Shown: piece after piece, positions 1 to 8,548 of the stretch | Layout: every line of letters begins with the position of its first letter | Position numbering within the stretch: the first letter of the stretch is position 1 | Assembly: GCF_041929345.1 (NCBI RefSeq) | Contig: NZ_JBHFNQ010000204.1 | Location: forward strand, 27,228-91,227 | Reading direction: 5' to 3' | Length of the DNA stretch: 64,000 nucleotides | Origin: Floridanema aerugineum | GTDB lineage: Bacteria; Cyanobacteriota; Cyanobacteriia; Cyanobacteriales; Aerosakkonemataceae | Made by a program: the position numbers and the translations under genes | The notes under the pieces: generated by a model | Seen by the model: the letters and a program-made list of their open reading frames with translations, nothing else | Told to the model about the DNA's origin: nothing | The model's database searches: none

Positions 1-974
1 TAGGTGCTGAACCAATAAAAGAAGGTACTGGGCGAATAGTTCGTTACGAATTAAAACCATTAGCAGAAGTCGGACATCCCAGAATTGATGTATTAGCAAA
101 TCTTTCCGGTATTTTCCGCGATAGTTTTGTGAATATTATCGAACTTTTAGATGATTTGTTTCAACGTGCAGCTGATGCAGATGAACCAGAAGAGCAAAAC
201 TTTATCCGCAAACACGCTTTAGCATTGAAAAAACAAGGTGTAGAAAATGCCACTGCACGCTTATTTTCTAATCCTGCGGGTGATTATGGTTCGTTAGTAA
301 ACGATCAAGTTACTGCTTCAAATTGGGAAACAGGCGATGAATTAGCGAACACTTGGCAAGGGCGAAATGCTTTCAGTTTTGGCAGAAAAGATAAAGGAGA
401 AGCGCGAACCGAAATCCTCAATCAATTGCTACAAACAACCGAAAGAGTTGTGCAACAAATCGATTCCGTTGAATATGGTTTGACTGACATTCAGGAATAT
501 TACGCCAACACTGGCGGATTGAAAAAAGCGGCGGAAAAACAACGAGGAAAAAAGGTTAGTGCTAGTTTTGTGGAAAGTTTTTCTAAAGATACAACTCCGC
601 GAAATTTAGAAGATTTGCTGCGAATGGAGTATCGCACAAAATTATTAAATCCCAAATGGGCACAAGCAATGGCAGATCAAGGTAGTGGTGGTGCCTATGA
701 AATTTCCCAACGGATGACAGCATTAATTGGTTGGGGTGGTACTGCTGATTTTACTGATGATTGGGTTTACGATCAAGCTGCGGAAACTTATGCTTTAGAT
801 GCAGAAATGGCGGAGAAATTACGCAAAGCAAATCCCGAAGCTTTCCGCAATATTATTGGCAGAATGTTAGAGGCGAATGGGCGTGGTTTTTGGCAACCGA
901 GTCAAGATAAATTGCAAAAATTGCGCGAGTTGTACGATTTGACGGATGAAGAATTGGAAGGTGTTACAGTTTGA
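1..974 (+). CDS. chlH: Magnesium chelatase subunit H, C-terminal part (5' end outside window)
   Basis: This is the last third of the large, porphyrin-binding subunit of magnesium chelatase, which with ChlI and ChlD inserts Mg into protoporphyrin IX, the first committed step of chlorophyll synthesis. The reading frame is open from base 3, so the GTG at 129 is internal: upstream residues read RIDVLANLSGIFRDSF in frame. Recognisable conserved blocks follow (FRDSFVNIIELLDDLFQRAA, SARLFSNPAGDYGS-type, DSVEYGLTDIQEYYANTGG, RMTALIGWGGTADF, LRELYDLTDEELEGV at the C-terminus). No frameshift is seen. The remaining ~1000 residues must lie upstream of the window. The CobN paralogue is the alternative, but the C-terminal wording is that of cyanobacterial ChlH. 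Confidence 0.95.
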   Translation, partial: GAEPIKEGTGRIVRYELKPLAEVGHPRIDVLANLSGIFRDSFVNIIELLDDLFQRAADADEPEEQNFIRKHALALKKQGVENATARLFSNPAGDYGSLVNDQVTASNWETGDELANTWQGRNAFSFGRKDKGEARTEILNQLLQTTERVVQQIDSVEYGLTDIQEYYANTGGLKKAAEKQRGKKVSASFVESFSKDTTPRNLEDLLRMEYRTKLLNPKWAQAMADQGSGGAYEISQRMTALIGWGGTADFTDDWVYDQAAETYALDAEMAEKLRKANPEAFRNIIGRMLEANGRGFWQPSQDKLQKLRELYDLTDEELEGVTV

Positions 975-992
975 TAAGGAGGAAATTGAACG

Positions 993-1223
993 ATGATTAA
1001 TCCATTGATTGAAAAGGAAATTCATGTACAACTAGAAAAATTAACTTTGCAGCAACAAATTCAAGTTCTTAACTTTGCTAAATCTTTAGCAGGTACAATG
1101 CCTGTTGGTGTTCCTGGTAAGGATCTTTTGCAATTTGCTGGTACTCTCTCGCCTGAAGAAGCAAAAGAGATGTTGGAGGCAATTGAGGAAGGTTGCGGGA
1201 AGGTGGATTTGAATGAATGGTAG
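993..1223 (+). CDS. VapB-type antitoxin (DUF2281-like)
   Basis: A 76-residue acidic protein lies directly before a PIN-domain toxin and overlaps it by 11 bases, the arrangement expected of a translationally coupled toxin-antitoxin pair. The N-terminal half reads as two helices with the pattern LTLQQQIQVLNFAKSL, typical of short cyanobacterial antitoxins of the DUF2281 type. The C-terminal half is a short charged tail ending in LNEW, probably the toxin-wrapping segment. A strong AAGGAGG ribosome-binding site sits about ten bases before the ATG. The DNA-binding fold is inferred, not visible as a clear ribbon-helix-helix or AbrB motif. It probably represses its own operon as a complex with the toxin. 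Confidence 0.7.
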   Translation: MINPLIEKEIHVQLEKLTLQQQIQVLNFAKSLAGTMPVGVPGKDLLQFAGTLSPEEAKEMLEAIEEGCGKVDLNEW

Positions 1224-1602
1224 GTTTTTGGTAGATACAAATATAGTTGTTGCCTTCCTTGAAGGAGAAAGTTCAGTTCAAACACGCTTTACTGAAGCTG
1301 AGGCAATATTTGTGCCAAGCATCGTAATAGGTGAACTCTATTATGGTGCTTACAAGTCTGGGCGAGTAACAGCTAATATTACACGGGTAGATGAATTTAT
1401 TCCCCGCTACACTATTCTTGCTTGCGATGCAGTGACAGCTTTACTGTACGGGCAAATTAAGAATCTTTTACGACAGAAAGGGCGACCTATTCCTGAAAAT
1501 GATATTTGGATTGCTGCTATTGCAATGCAATATCAGTTAACCTTGGTATCCCGTGATTCAGATTTTCAGTACGTTGATCAATTGATGGTAGAAATTTGGT
1601 AA
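1213..1602 (+). CDS. vapC: PIN-domain ribonuclease toxin, VapC type
   Basis: A 129-residue PIN domain, the normal full length for VapC toxins, which are Mg-dependent endoribonucleases that cut tRNA or rRNA. The acidic metal-binding residues are all recognisable: Asp in FLVDTNI near residue 8, Glu in IVIGELYYG near residue 41, Asp in ENDIWIAAIA near residue 96, and the late Asp in SRDSDFQYV. The gene starts at an ATG inside the 3' end of the antitoxin gene, so its translation is likely coupled to it. All catalytic acids are present, so it should be active. The target RNA cannot be predicted. Confidence 0.85.
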   Translation: MNGRFLVDTNIVVAFLEGESSVQTRFTEAEAIFVPSIVIGELYYGAYKSGRVTANITRVDEFIPRYTILACDAVTALLYGQIKNLLRQKGRPIPENDIWIAAIAMQYQLTLVSRDSDFQYVDQLMVEIW

Positions 1603-1662
1603 TTTGCCGATCGATTTAGGGAACTATAAGATGTAGCACCATTGAAAATTAGGGATGAAAAG

Positions 1663-2019
1663 ATGAACCCAACAGATATAGTCACGCTCTATAAATTTGG
1701 TAAGGTTGCCGAAGATTTGTGGAATGAGGCATGGCACGGTGGTAAAGAAGATTTTGGTTCGGTGCTGATACAGGACAGCAACAGCCGTCTTTGGAAAGTT
1801 AAGGTTCGCTTTACTGGCTATCGCAAACGCTACCTCAAAATCAAGTTAGAGTCGCATGGTTCACTAAAAATACGCGCATCAGCAGACAATTATAAGCCAG
1901 GTGAGTACCTGCGTATTACACCCGATGAATGGCACGTCTTTGCCTTACTTGCTAAGGATAATAACGAGCGAGAACTTTATGCCTGCGCCCGAAGCATTAT
2001 AGATAGATTGGTGAGATAA
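1663..2019 (+). CDS. Hypothetical protein, 118 aa
   Basis: I do not recognise this family. The ATG at 1663 (MNPTDIVTLYKFG) is preferred over an upstream TTG at 1642 because an AGGGA-like site lies upstream of it. The protein is basic in the middle (KVKVRFTGYRKRYLKIKLES) with alternating hydrophobic residues suggesting beta strands, and ends in a helix (RELYACARSIIDRLVR). There is no signal peptide or membrane segment. It lies between two toxin-antitoxin-like genes, so an accessory role is possible, but this is only context. Confidence 0.55.
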   Translation: MNPTDIVTLYKFGKVAEDLWNEAWHGGKEDFGSVLIQDSNSRLWKVKVRFTGYRKRYLKIKLESHGSLKIRASADNYKPGEYLRITPDEWHVFALLAKDNNERELYACARSIIDRLVR

Positions 2020-2156
2020 ACTTAAATTCTTGATTCTGGTTACAGAAATACTGAAGATAAGGACGATATAGCTAATCGCCCTTATTTATTTTCACCAGAG
2101 CGCCATAACCTACCAAGTGAGAAAATAAAAACACTATTTTTGTAAAACATTTAGCA

Positions 2157-2333
2157 ATGTCAAACACATTTACTGCAATCTTTGAAAAAGTAGACGATTG
2201 GTATATTGGCTATGTTGAAGAGTTATCCGGTGCCAATGTACAAGAAAAAACTTTGGAAGAAGCAAGAGAAAGTTTACAAGAAGCTATAGAATTAATCCTA
2301 ATATCTAACCGCGAACTAGCAGACTTAAAATGA
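2157..2333 (+). CDS. HicB-like antitoxin, orphan small ORF
   Basis: A 58-residue open frame begins at the ATG at 2157 and ends with TGA at 2331. It reads as the partial RNase-H-like fold of HicB antitoxins: FTAIFEKVDDWYIGYVEELSG, then TLEEARESLQEAIELIL, the hallmark HicB helix. No HicA toxin (a ~60-aa double-stranded-RNA-binding-like domain with a catalytic His) is found on either side. The upstream neighbour ends at 2019 and the downstream gene is a DUF29 protein. The C-terminal DNA-binding domain of longer HicB proteins is absent, which is common in this short class. Confidence 0.75.
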   Translation: MSNTFTAIFEKVDDWYIGYVEELSGANVQEKTLEEARESLQEAIELILISNRELADLK

Positions 2334-2363
2334 GCAAGGCTCAATTCAAGAGGATACAAAATC

Positions 2364-2825
2364 ATGACAACCGAGATTCAAGCTAATCAAAAAAGCCTCT
2401 ATGAAAATGATTTTGTCAACTGGGTTGAAACCACAGTAGAACAATTGCAGAATCAAGATTATGCCAATGTAGATTGGACAAATTTAATTGAAGAAATTGC
2501 AGATATGTCAAAACGGGAGCGGAAAAGCTTAAAAAACAATCTGATAGTAGTTCTGCTCCATCTTCTCAAATGGCAATATCAACCAGAATTTCGCAGTGGT
2601 AGTTGGCGAGGAAGTATTCGGGAACATCGCCGACGCATCAACGATGATTTGCATGATTCCCCAAGTTTAAAACCTTATTTGTCAGAAATATTTGCTGAGT
2701 GTTACAAAAATGCTCGTGAACAAGCAGCAGATGAAACAGGTTTGCCATTAGCAACTTTTCCCGAAGATTGTCCTTATACACCAGAACAATCTCTAGATTC
2801 TGATTTCTTACCAACAACCGACTAA
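2364..2825 (+). CDS. DUF29 family protein
   Basis: A 153-residue protein with the signature order of DUF29: LYENDFVNWVETTVEQLQNQDY, then VDWTNLIEEIADMSKRERKSLKNNL, then VVLLHLLKWQYQPE and a basic stretch GSWRGSIREHRRRINDDL. Such proteins are numerous in cyanobacteria, often in many paralogues and beside toxin-antitoxin genes. Their function is not established. The gene starts 30 bases after the HicB-like gene. No membrane or export signals are visible. Confidence 0.85.
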   Translation: MTTEIQANQKSLYENDFVNWVETTVEQLQNQDYANVDWTNLIEEIADMSKRERKSLKNNLIVVLLHLLKWQYQPEFRSGSWRGSIREHRRRINDDLHDSPSLKPYLSEIFAECYKNAREQAADETGLPLATFPEDCPYTPEQSLDSDFLPTTD

Positions 2826-3000
2826 TACCAAATCCGGGTTAGCAACTCCCTTGATATCCTTCCTCTTCCTTCTTCGTGTTCTTCGTGTCTTCGTGGTTCA
2901 AAAAAGCAGCAAATTCAGTGGATTTGGTATTAACTAATCTCTTTTCCTTTTCTTCTCTTCGCGTCCTTCGCGTCCTTCGCGGTTCAAAAAAAAGAGATTA
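2824..3000. repeat. Two successive inverted-repeat elements downstream of the DUF29 gene
   Basis: Positions 2824-2835 (AATACCAAATCC) are repeated inverted at 2920-2931, and 2935-2945 (TAATCTCTTTT) inverted at 2990-3000. Between the arms lie runs of CTTCGTGTTCTTCGTG and CTTCGCGTCCTTCGCG followed by GGTTCAAAAA. The two elements share this internal design and look like diverged copies of one family. They separate convergent genes. Confidence 0.7.
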
Positions 3001-3018
3001 ATCAACCCCACTTGAGTA

Positions 3019-4182
3019 TCAAATATCCGTATCTTCATACAACTCCAACAACTTTTGCTGTTGAGTTTTCCGCGAAGTGCGCCGATATTTCTTCGCTTCT
3101 AATCTCGGTTCATATTGACTCCCACCTTTGCGTTTAGTTTTCATTTTCATAACCGCATCAGGATCGGATTGTTGATTTAAATGTTCTTGGTGTGCGATCG
3201 CACTTTCCAAAAACTCCAAATAATGCTCATATCTCTCCCAATCTCCCCGCACTGCACAATTTGGTTCATCACCATGTAAACAATCATTAAACTGACAATT
3301 ATTTTCTGCCAAACGCTCTCTTATTTCAGGAAAATACTGCGTTAATTCTTCTGGACTACAATCAAGATCCGGCTGATTAAAACCCGGAGTATCTGCTAAA
3401 TAACCGCCCTTTGGTAACTCAAATAATTCAACGTGCCGAGTAGTATGTCTTCCCTTACTTAATTTCCCCGAAACTTCACCCACCCGCTGTTCCAAACCAG
3501 GAATTAAATAATTAATTAAACTCGTTTTTCCTACCCCAGAAGGCCCAGCCAAAACTGTAATTTTATTGTTTAATTTAGCAGTTAATTCATCTAAACCGCT
3601 GCCATCATAAACACTAATAAATATTGGTTCATAACCCCAAGCAGATAAGCGATCGCGCCAAGCTTTTCGTACTTCCAAACTCACCAAATCGCTCTTATTC
3701 AAACACAAACTCACCTCCAACTCAGTAGACTCCGCCTTCACCAAAAATTTACTCAGTTGAAATGGCTCTAAATCTGGTTCTGCCAAAGCAAAAACTAAGA
3801 TAATTTGATCGGCATTCGCGATCGGAGGACGATCGAGTTCTGTCTCTCTAGGCAAAACCTGCGCGATCGCACCCCGTCCCCCCGCCCAATCAGGCTCTTC
3901 AATCTCCACGCGATCGCCCACCATCACCTGCTGACCGATTTTCTTCAACCTCGCCCTACGGGTACATAGTAATTCGGGACTGGGGACTGGCGACTGGGGA
4001 CTAGGAGAGTTTTGTAGGGGCAATTCATGAATTGCCCCTACAGAATTTTCTTGCCCCTCTGCCCCTCTGCTCCCCTGCTCCCCATCTCCCAGCTTCACCC
4101 GATAAAAATTCGCCTGCACCGCTAACACAGTTCCCCACAGCGGAGAAACTGCGTTATCGTCATCTGCGGCACTCACGGTCAA
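3019..4182 (-). CDS. rsgA: Ribosome small subunit-dependent GTPase A (circularly permuted GTPase)
   Basis: RsgA is a GTPase that helps the final maturation of the 30S ribosomal subunit. The motifs come in the permuted order that defines the family: NKSD (residues 162-165) before the P-loop GPSGVGKTS (213-221) and DTPGF (264-268), then a zinc knuckle with CQFNDCLHGDEPNCAV near 296-311. At 387 residues it is longer than usual. The excess is a low-complexity insert at about residues 32-72, inside the N-terminal OB fold, encoded by repeat DNA (see 4014-4041). The gene is last in the grpE-dnaK-dnaJ-tusA-like-rsgA run and overlaps its upstream neighbour by four bases. A basic, lysine/arginine-rich tail follows the zinc domain. 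Confidence 0.95.
   Translation of the reverse strand: MTVSAADDDNAVSPLWGTVLAVQANFYRVKLGDGEQGSRGAEGQENSVGAIHELPLQNSPSPQSPVPSPELLCTRRARLKKIGQQVMVGDRVEIEEPDWAGGRGAIAQVLPRETELDRPPIANADQIILVFALAEPDLEPFQLSKFLVKAESTELEVSLCLNKSDLVSLEVRKAWRDRLSAWGYEPIFISVYDGSGLDELTAKLNNKITVLAGPSGVGKTSLINYLIPGLEQRVGEVSGKLSKGRHTTRHVELFELPKGGYLADTPGFNQPDLDCSPEELTQYFPEIRERLAENNCQFNDCLHGDEPNCAVRGDWERYEHYLEFLESAIAHQEHLNQQSDPDAVMKMKTKRKGGSQYEPRLEAKKYRRTSRKTQQQKLLELYEDTDI
4014..4041. repeat. 28-bp genomic palindrome located inside rsgA
   Basis: A perfect palindrome with the half-site GTAGGGGCAATTCA lies within the rsgA reading frame, where it encodes VGAIHELPL. A one-base variant per arm (half-site GTAGGGGTAATTCA) is intergenic at 14893-14920, so this is a dispersed element. 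It is flanked in rsgA by GGGACTGGGGACT-type and TGCCCCTCTGCCCC-type simple repeats, which elsewhere in this window are found between genes. Confidence 0.85.
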
Positions 4183-4430
4183 CTCGCAGGTCGCCGGACT
4201 AAAATGGCAAAAAAACCAGTCCGGTCTTCTATTTGTTCAATGCGATAACCTGCCATCGTTAGGCTATCAGGAACTTGCTCGATCGGTTCTCCGGGATCTA
4301 ACCATACTTCCAACAGAGAACCGGGAGCCATTTGCTCCAAGCGCAGTTTCGTGCGGACAAAATTAATTGGACAAGGAGTGCCTCGCAGGTCTAGCTGGGC
4401 ATCCGGGGTTGATAGGGCAGGGTTACTCAT
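4179..4430 (-). CDS. TusA/SirA-family sulfur-carrier-like protein
   Basis: An 83-residue protein with the TusA fold signature LDLRGTPCPINFVRTKLRLEQM. The Cys at residue 20 is the residue that carries persulfide sulfur in TusA. The canonical second Pro of the CPxP motif is Asn here (CPIN). The later part (EQVPDSLTMAGYRIEQIED) fits the two-layer fold. It overlaps dnaJ by four bases upstream and rsgA by four bases downstream (ATGA junctions), so the three are translationally coupled. Whether it acts in tRNA thiolation or another sulfur relay cannot be read from the sequence. Confidence 0.85.
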   Translation of the reverse strand: MSNPALSTPDAQLDLRGTPCPINFVRTKLRLEQMAPGSLLEVWLDPGEPIEQVPDSLTMAGYRIEQIEDRTGFFAILVRRPAS

Positions 4431-5569
4431 TTGTGGAAAATATTTCCAAAGAATCCTTCTATACCGCCTTTACCAGTGCGTTCGCCCCTAATTTTAGCCA
4501 ACTTTTCTAACAATTCCCGCTCCTCTGGAGTGATTCGGTTAGGAATTTCAATATCCACAGTAATCAGGTGATCGCCCCGACTCACTGGGTTGCCTAACTT
4601 TGGTACACCCCGATTTTCTAATTTTAGAACTGTATTTGGCTGCGTACCGGGGGGAATCGTCAACTCCTGTGGGCCATCCACTGTATTGACTTCCAGCCGA
4701 CCTCCCAAAATTGCCTGTAAGTAACTAATTTCAATCCGCGACAGGATATTAATTCCTTCCCGCTTAAACTCTGCGTCTTCGTTGACAAACAAATATACAT
4801 ACAAGTCACCCGGAGGGCCACCTCGTTGACCGCTATCGCCCTCAGAAGCAACACGCAGACGAGTGCCATCATCCACACCAGCGGGAATGGTAATTTTCAG
4901 CTTTTTAGTAATTTGCTTTTGACCCCGACCATCGCAAGCTTCACATTTATCTTCTATCACCTGACCGCTACCGTTACAGGTAGGACAGACGGAAACTTGA
5001 GTAAAGCTGCCAAAAGGAGTGCGTGTCACTCGCCGTACTTGACCGGAACCTGTACAGGTAGCACAAGTCCGAGGTCGAGTCCCTGGTTTAGCACCTGTAC
5101 CGCTGCAAGTTTCACAGGTTTCTAGGTGAGAAATGCGAATTTCCTTCTCACCGCCAAACACAGCTTCGCGGAAGTCTAATTTTAAATCTAATCGCAGGTC
5201 ATCACCTCTAGCGGGGCCTGTGGGTCGTCGCCCAGTGCGAGTCCCGCCTACGCCGCCGCTTTGACCCGCGAATCCGCTGAAGAAACTTTCAAAAATATCG
5301 GCAAAACCGCCCATGTCGCCAAAGTCTTGAAAGCCTTGTGCTGCTGCGCCTTCTACTCCGGCATGACCAAAGCGATCGTAACGCGCCCGCATTTCTGGTT
5401 CGGAAAGCACTTCGTAAGCTCGGTTAATTTCTTTAAAGCGGTCTTCCGCCCCTGGTTCTTTGTTCACATCTGGGTGGTACTTACGAGCCAGACGGCGGTA
5501 GGCTCGCTTGATTTCTTCTTGGTCGGCGTTGCGAGCAACACCTAGAGTTTCATAATAATCGGTGGACAT
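4427..5569 (-). CDS. dnaJ: Chaperone protein DnaJ (type I J-protein)
   Basis: The co-chaperone that delivers substrates to DnaK and stimulates its ATPase. The order is complete: J domain (DYYETLGVARNADQEEIKRAYR, with HPD near residues 32-34), a Gly/Phe-rich linker (FGDMGGFADIFESFFSGFAG), four CxxCxGxG zinc repeats (CETCSGTG, CATCTGSG, CPTCNGSG, CEACDGRG), then the C-terminal substrate-binding domains and dimerisation tail. The 380-residue length is normal. It follows dnaK on the same strand after a 176-base spacer and overlaps the tusA-like gene by four bases. Confidence 0.97.
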   Translation of the reverse strand: MSTDYYETLGVARNADQEEIKRAYRRLARKYHPDVNKEPGAEDRFKEINRAYEVLSEPEMRARYDRFGHAGVEGAAAQGFQDFGDMGGFADIFESFFSGFAGQSGGVGGTRTGRRPTGPARGDDLRLDLKLDFREAVFGGEKEIRISHLETCETCSGTGAKPGTRPRTCATCTGSGQVRRVTRTPFGSFTQVSVCPTCNGSGQVIEDKCEACDGRGQKQITKKLKITIPAGVDDGTRLRVASEGDSGQRGGPPGDLYVYLFVNEDAEFKREGINILSRIEISYLQAILGGRLEVNTVDGPQELTIPPGTQPNTVLKLENRGVPKLGNPVSRGDHLITVDIEIPNRITPEERELLEKLAKIRGERTGKGGIEGFFGNIFHK

Positions 5570-5745
5570 AGAGGACTGGTACAGGTTTAAGTTTTAAGTT
5601 ATGAGTTTTGAGTCAGAGAGTTTTAAGTTATGTAGTTAACTCAAAACTCTCGAATTGAGTGGCAGGATAGTTTTAAGTTTTCAGTTATGAATTTTAAGTG
5701 AAAATTTTAACTCTCTCACTCAAAACTCAAAACTCAAAACTACTA
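5570..5745. repeat. Spacer between dnaK and dnaJ built of short direct and inverted repeats
   Basis: The spacer is made of repeated words such as GTTTTAAGTTATGAG and their inverted forms (CTCAAAACTCAAAACT), which can fold into hairpins between dnaK and dnaJ. The same words recur at 22282-22361 after proA. No gene is seen here. A role in differential expression of dnaK and dnaJ is possible but only inferred. Confidence 0.6.
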
Positions 5746-7707
5746 TTAGTCTACGGCTTCGTAATCTGCACTCACCGTGTTTTCATCTTCAAAGTTGAAA
5801 TCGAAGTCTTCGTCCTCACTAGCTACGGTTACTGCTTCATCTACAGGTTCCGCAGCGGAGGCGGAGTAGGAATCTACAAATTCAGTTTGACTTTGGTTAG
5901 CCTGCTGATATACCGCTGCACCAATATCAAAAAGCAGTTGTTGGAAACTATCTACTAATTGTTTCATCTCTTCTAAAGAGATGTAAGGATCGGCGATCGC
6001 TCCTCTTAATTCTGCCGCTCTTTCTTTCGCGTAGACTTGCATTTCGTCGCTAATGAATTGACTATTATCTTTCATTGTCGATTCATAGCTATAGAACAAG
6101 CTATCTGCCTGATTCTTCATTTCGATTAACTGTTTGCGTTTGCGGTCATCCTCAGCAAACATTTCCGCTTCTTGCCGCATCCGTTCCACTTCAGCAGCCG
6201 TCAAACCACCCGTATTAGTAATCCGAATGCTTTGCTCTCGACCCGTACCTTTATCTTGCGCCGCTACTTTGAGAATGCCATTCACGTCAATCTCAAACGA
6301 CACTTCAATTTGTGGCACTCCTCGTGGTGCTGGGGGAATCCCTGTGAGCAAGAATTTACCCAAACTCTTGTTATCACGAGCCATTGCCCGTTCCCCTTGC
6401 AAGACGTGAATTTCCACCGATGTTTGCCCATCGGTTGCGGTAGAAAATACTTGCGATTTGCTCGTCGGAATCGTGGTATTCCGGTCAATAATTTTCGTAA
6501 ACACCTCGCCTAAAGTTTCAATTCCCAAGGACAGAGGTGTAACATCCAACAGCAGCAGGTCTTCTACTTCCCCACTTAACACGCCGCCTTGAATGGCGGC
6601 ACCTAAAGCTACAGCTTCGTCTGGATTTACAGATCGATCGGGAGTTTTGCCGCCAAAAAAAGATTTTAGTGCCTCTTGAACTGCCGGAATCCGAGTCGAA
6701 CCGCCTACCAGAATAATCCGATCGATATCCCCTGCCTTCAAATCGGCATCTTTGAGAGCTTGGTTCATTGGTTCGATCGTGCTTTCCACCAAATGACTCA
6801 CCAAATCTTCAAAGTTCGCCTTAGTCAGTGACATTTCCAGATGTTTTGGCCCACTTTCATCTGCCGTAATAAACGGCAAATTAATCGAGGTCGTCACCAT
6901 GCTAGAAAGTTCAATTTTGGCCTTTTCCGCCGCTTCCCGCAACCTCTGAAGCGCCATTTTATCAGCACTCAGGTCTATTCCCTCTGTTGCTTGGAAATTC
7001 TCAATCATCCAATGGACTATGCAGTTGTCGAAGTCATCGCCACCCAAATGGTTGTTCCCAGATGTTGCTCTGACTTCAAACACCCCATCACCTAATTGCA
7101 GGATCGAGACATCAAAGGTGCCCCCACCCAAGTCAAATACCAGCACTAACTGCTCTTCATCTTGTTTATCCAAACCATAAGACAGAGCAGCAGCGGTCGG
7201 CTCGTTAATAATTCTTAACACTTCCAGCCCAGCGATCGTCCCCGCATCTTTGGTTGCCTGCCTTTGAGCATCTGTAAAATAGGCAGGCACCGTAATCACT
7301 GCTTGTTCTACGGGTTCTCCCAAGTAATTTTCCGCATCCTGCTTCAACTTTTGCAGAATCATCGCCGAAATTTCCTGGGGAGTGTAAGCTTTAGAGCGGA
7401 CTTTCACATCAACCGTATCGTCTTTCCCTTTAACGCAGTTATAAGGAACTTGCGATCGCTCGATCTCCGTATCATCCCAACGACGACCAATGAAGCGTTT
7501 AATGCTGTAAATAGTATTTTCGGCATTCATAACCGCTTGTCGCTTCGCCAGTTGACCGACCAACCGTTCGTCAGCTTTGCCAAATCCCACTATACTAGGC
7601 GTGGTTCGCCCTCCTTCTGAGTTAGGTATGACGATCGGTTGACCGCCTTCTAGAAAGGCGACACAACTATTCGTAGTGCCCAGGTCGATGCCAATAACTT
7701 TTCCCAT
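5746..7707 (-). CDS. dnaK: Molecular chaperone DnaK (Hsp70)
   Basis: The ATP-dependent Hsp70 chaperone, 653 residues. The nucleotide-binding domain starts with MGKVIGIDLGTTNSCVAF and contains the phosphate loop VFDLGGGTFDVSIL and the adenosine motif ILVGGSTRIPAVQEAL. The substrate-binding domain follows (LLLLDVTPLSLGIETLGEVF), and the lid ends in an acidic tail (EDEDFDFNFEDENTV). The grpE-dnaK-dnaJ order, followed by a TusA-like gene and rsgA, is the arrangement I associate with the essential DnaK2 type of cyanobacteria. That paralogue assignment is inference. No CIRCE operator is visible upstream. Confidence 0.97.
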   Translation of the reverse strand: MGKVIGIDLGTTNSCVAFLEGGQPIVIPNSEGGRTTPSIVGFGKADERLVGQLAKRQAVMNAENTIYSIKRFIGRRWDDTEIERSQVPYNCVKGKDDTVDVKVRSKAYTPQEISAMILQKLKQDAENYLGEPVEQAVITVPAYFTDAQRQATKDAGTIAGLEVLRIINEPTAAALSYGLDKQDEEQLVLVFDLGGGTFDVSILQLGDGVFEVRATSGNNHLGGDDFDNCIVHWMIENFQATEGIDLSADKMALQRLREAAEKAKIELSSMVTTSINLPFITADESGPKHLEMSLTKANFEDLVSHLVESTIEPMNQALKDADLKAGDIDRIILVGGSTRIPAVQEALKSFFGGKTPDRSVNPDEAVALGAAIQGGVLSGEVEDLLLLDVTPLSLGIETLGEVFTKIIDRNTTIPTSKSQVFSTATDGQTSVEIHVLQGERAMARDNKSLGKFLLTGIPPAPRGVPQIEVSFEIDVNGILKVAAQDKGTGREQSIRITNTGGLTAAEVERMRQEAEMFAEDDRKRKQLIEMKNQADSLFYSYESTMKDNSQFISDEMQVYAKERAAELRGAIADPYISLEEMKQLVDSFQQLLFDIGAAVYQQANQSQTEFVDSYSASAAEPVDEAVTVASEDEDFDFNFEDENTVSADYEAVD

Positions 7708-7831
7708 AGCTCGCGGCAGTTTCTCGAAGAGTGCTTCTGTTCAGGCTTGTTGTAACTTAGGTTTGGTAGATTGAAATTTTAAAGATTTTCAATTGAATTT
7801 ACAATCTCAAATCTAAAATCACCAACACCCC

Positions 7832-8548
7832 TTAACTTTCCGGTGACTCGCTTCTACTTTCCTCTGAGGGTACCATGTGCTCAAAAGGAGCAGCAACTTT
7901 CACCACTGCATGACGCAGGACTCGTTCTCCCAAAAAATACCCAGGAATCAGTTCATCAATCACTGTTCCTTCTGGATATTCATTAGTTGGTTCCTGAATC
8001 GCCGCCTCATGTAAATTTGGGTTAAATTCTTGCCCTTTCGGACGCATCGCCGATACTCCCAAACTTTTCAGAGCCGTTACCATTTGCTTGTAAATGCTTT
8101 GATAGCTTTTGTGAATATTTCTTTCTGCGTCTGTTTGGGGTTTAATTTGAGCTTGTGCCCGCTCAAAATTATCCACTACTGGTAAGAGCGACGAGAGAGT
8201 ATTACACTTGACCTGCTGATCCAACTCTTCCTTTTCTTTTTGGCTGCGCTTGCGGAAATTATCAAAATCCGCCGCAATTCGCATATATTGGCTGGTACGT
8301 TCTTCCAGTTGAGTTTTTAACTGAGCCACTTGCTGTTCTAAGGCCGCGATTTCCGCTTCCATTTCTTCCCATTGGGCGGCATCTGCTGCCCAATTCGTTT
8401 CCCTTACGGAGTTCCCATCGGTTGTGGCTACGTCCGAGTTTAGCTCTGTTTCCAGATTAGCTGACATCCGGGCTGAATTGTTGTTCTCTTCAGCAACGTT
8501 AGCGTTTATATTTTCCGTTTGTTCTGTCTGTTTAGATTCTTCTATCAT
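7832..8548 (-). CDS. grpE: Nucleotide exchange factor GrpE
   Basis: GrpE releases ADP from DnaK. The 238-residue protein has an unstructured, Asn/Glu-rich N-terminus (about residues 1-65), a long helix (EEMEAEIAALEQQVAQLKTQLEERTSQYMRIAADFDNFRKRSQ), and the C-terminal beta domain containing GQEFNPNLHEAAIQEP and the ending VLRHAVVKVA. It is the first gene of the minus-strand chaperone group, 124 bases upstream of dnaK, so it is likely co-transcribed with it. The upstream spacer shows an imperfect inverted GCTAGC motif but no recognisable heat-shock operator. Confidence 0.96.
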   Translation of the reverse strand: MIEESKQTEQTENINANVAEENNNSARMSANLETELNSDVATTDGNSVRETNWAADAAQWEEMEAEIAALEQQVAQLKTQLEERTSQYMRIAADFDNFRKRSQKEKEELDQQVKCNTLSSLLPVVDNFERAQAQIKPQTDAERNIHKSYQSIYKQMVTALKSLGVSAMRPKGQEFNPNLHEAAIQEPTNEYPEGTVIDELIPGYFLGERVLRHAVVKVAAPFEHMVPSEESRSESPES

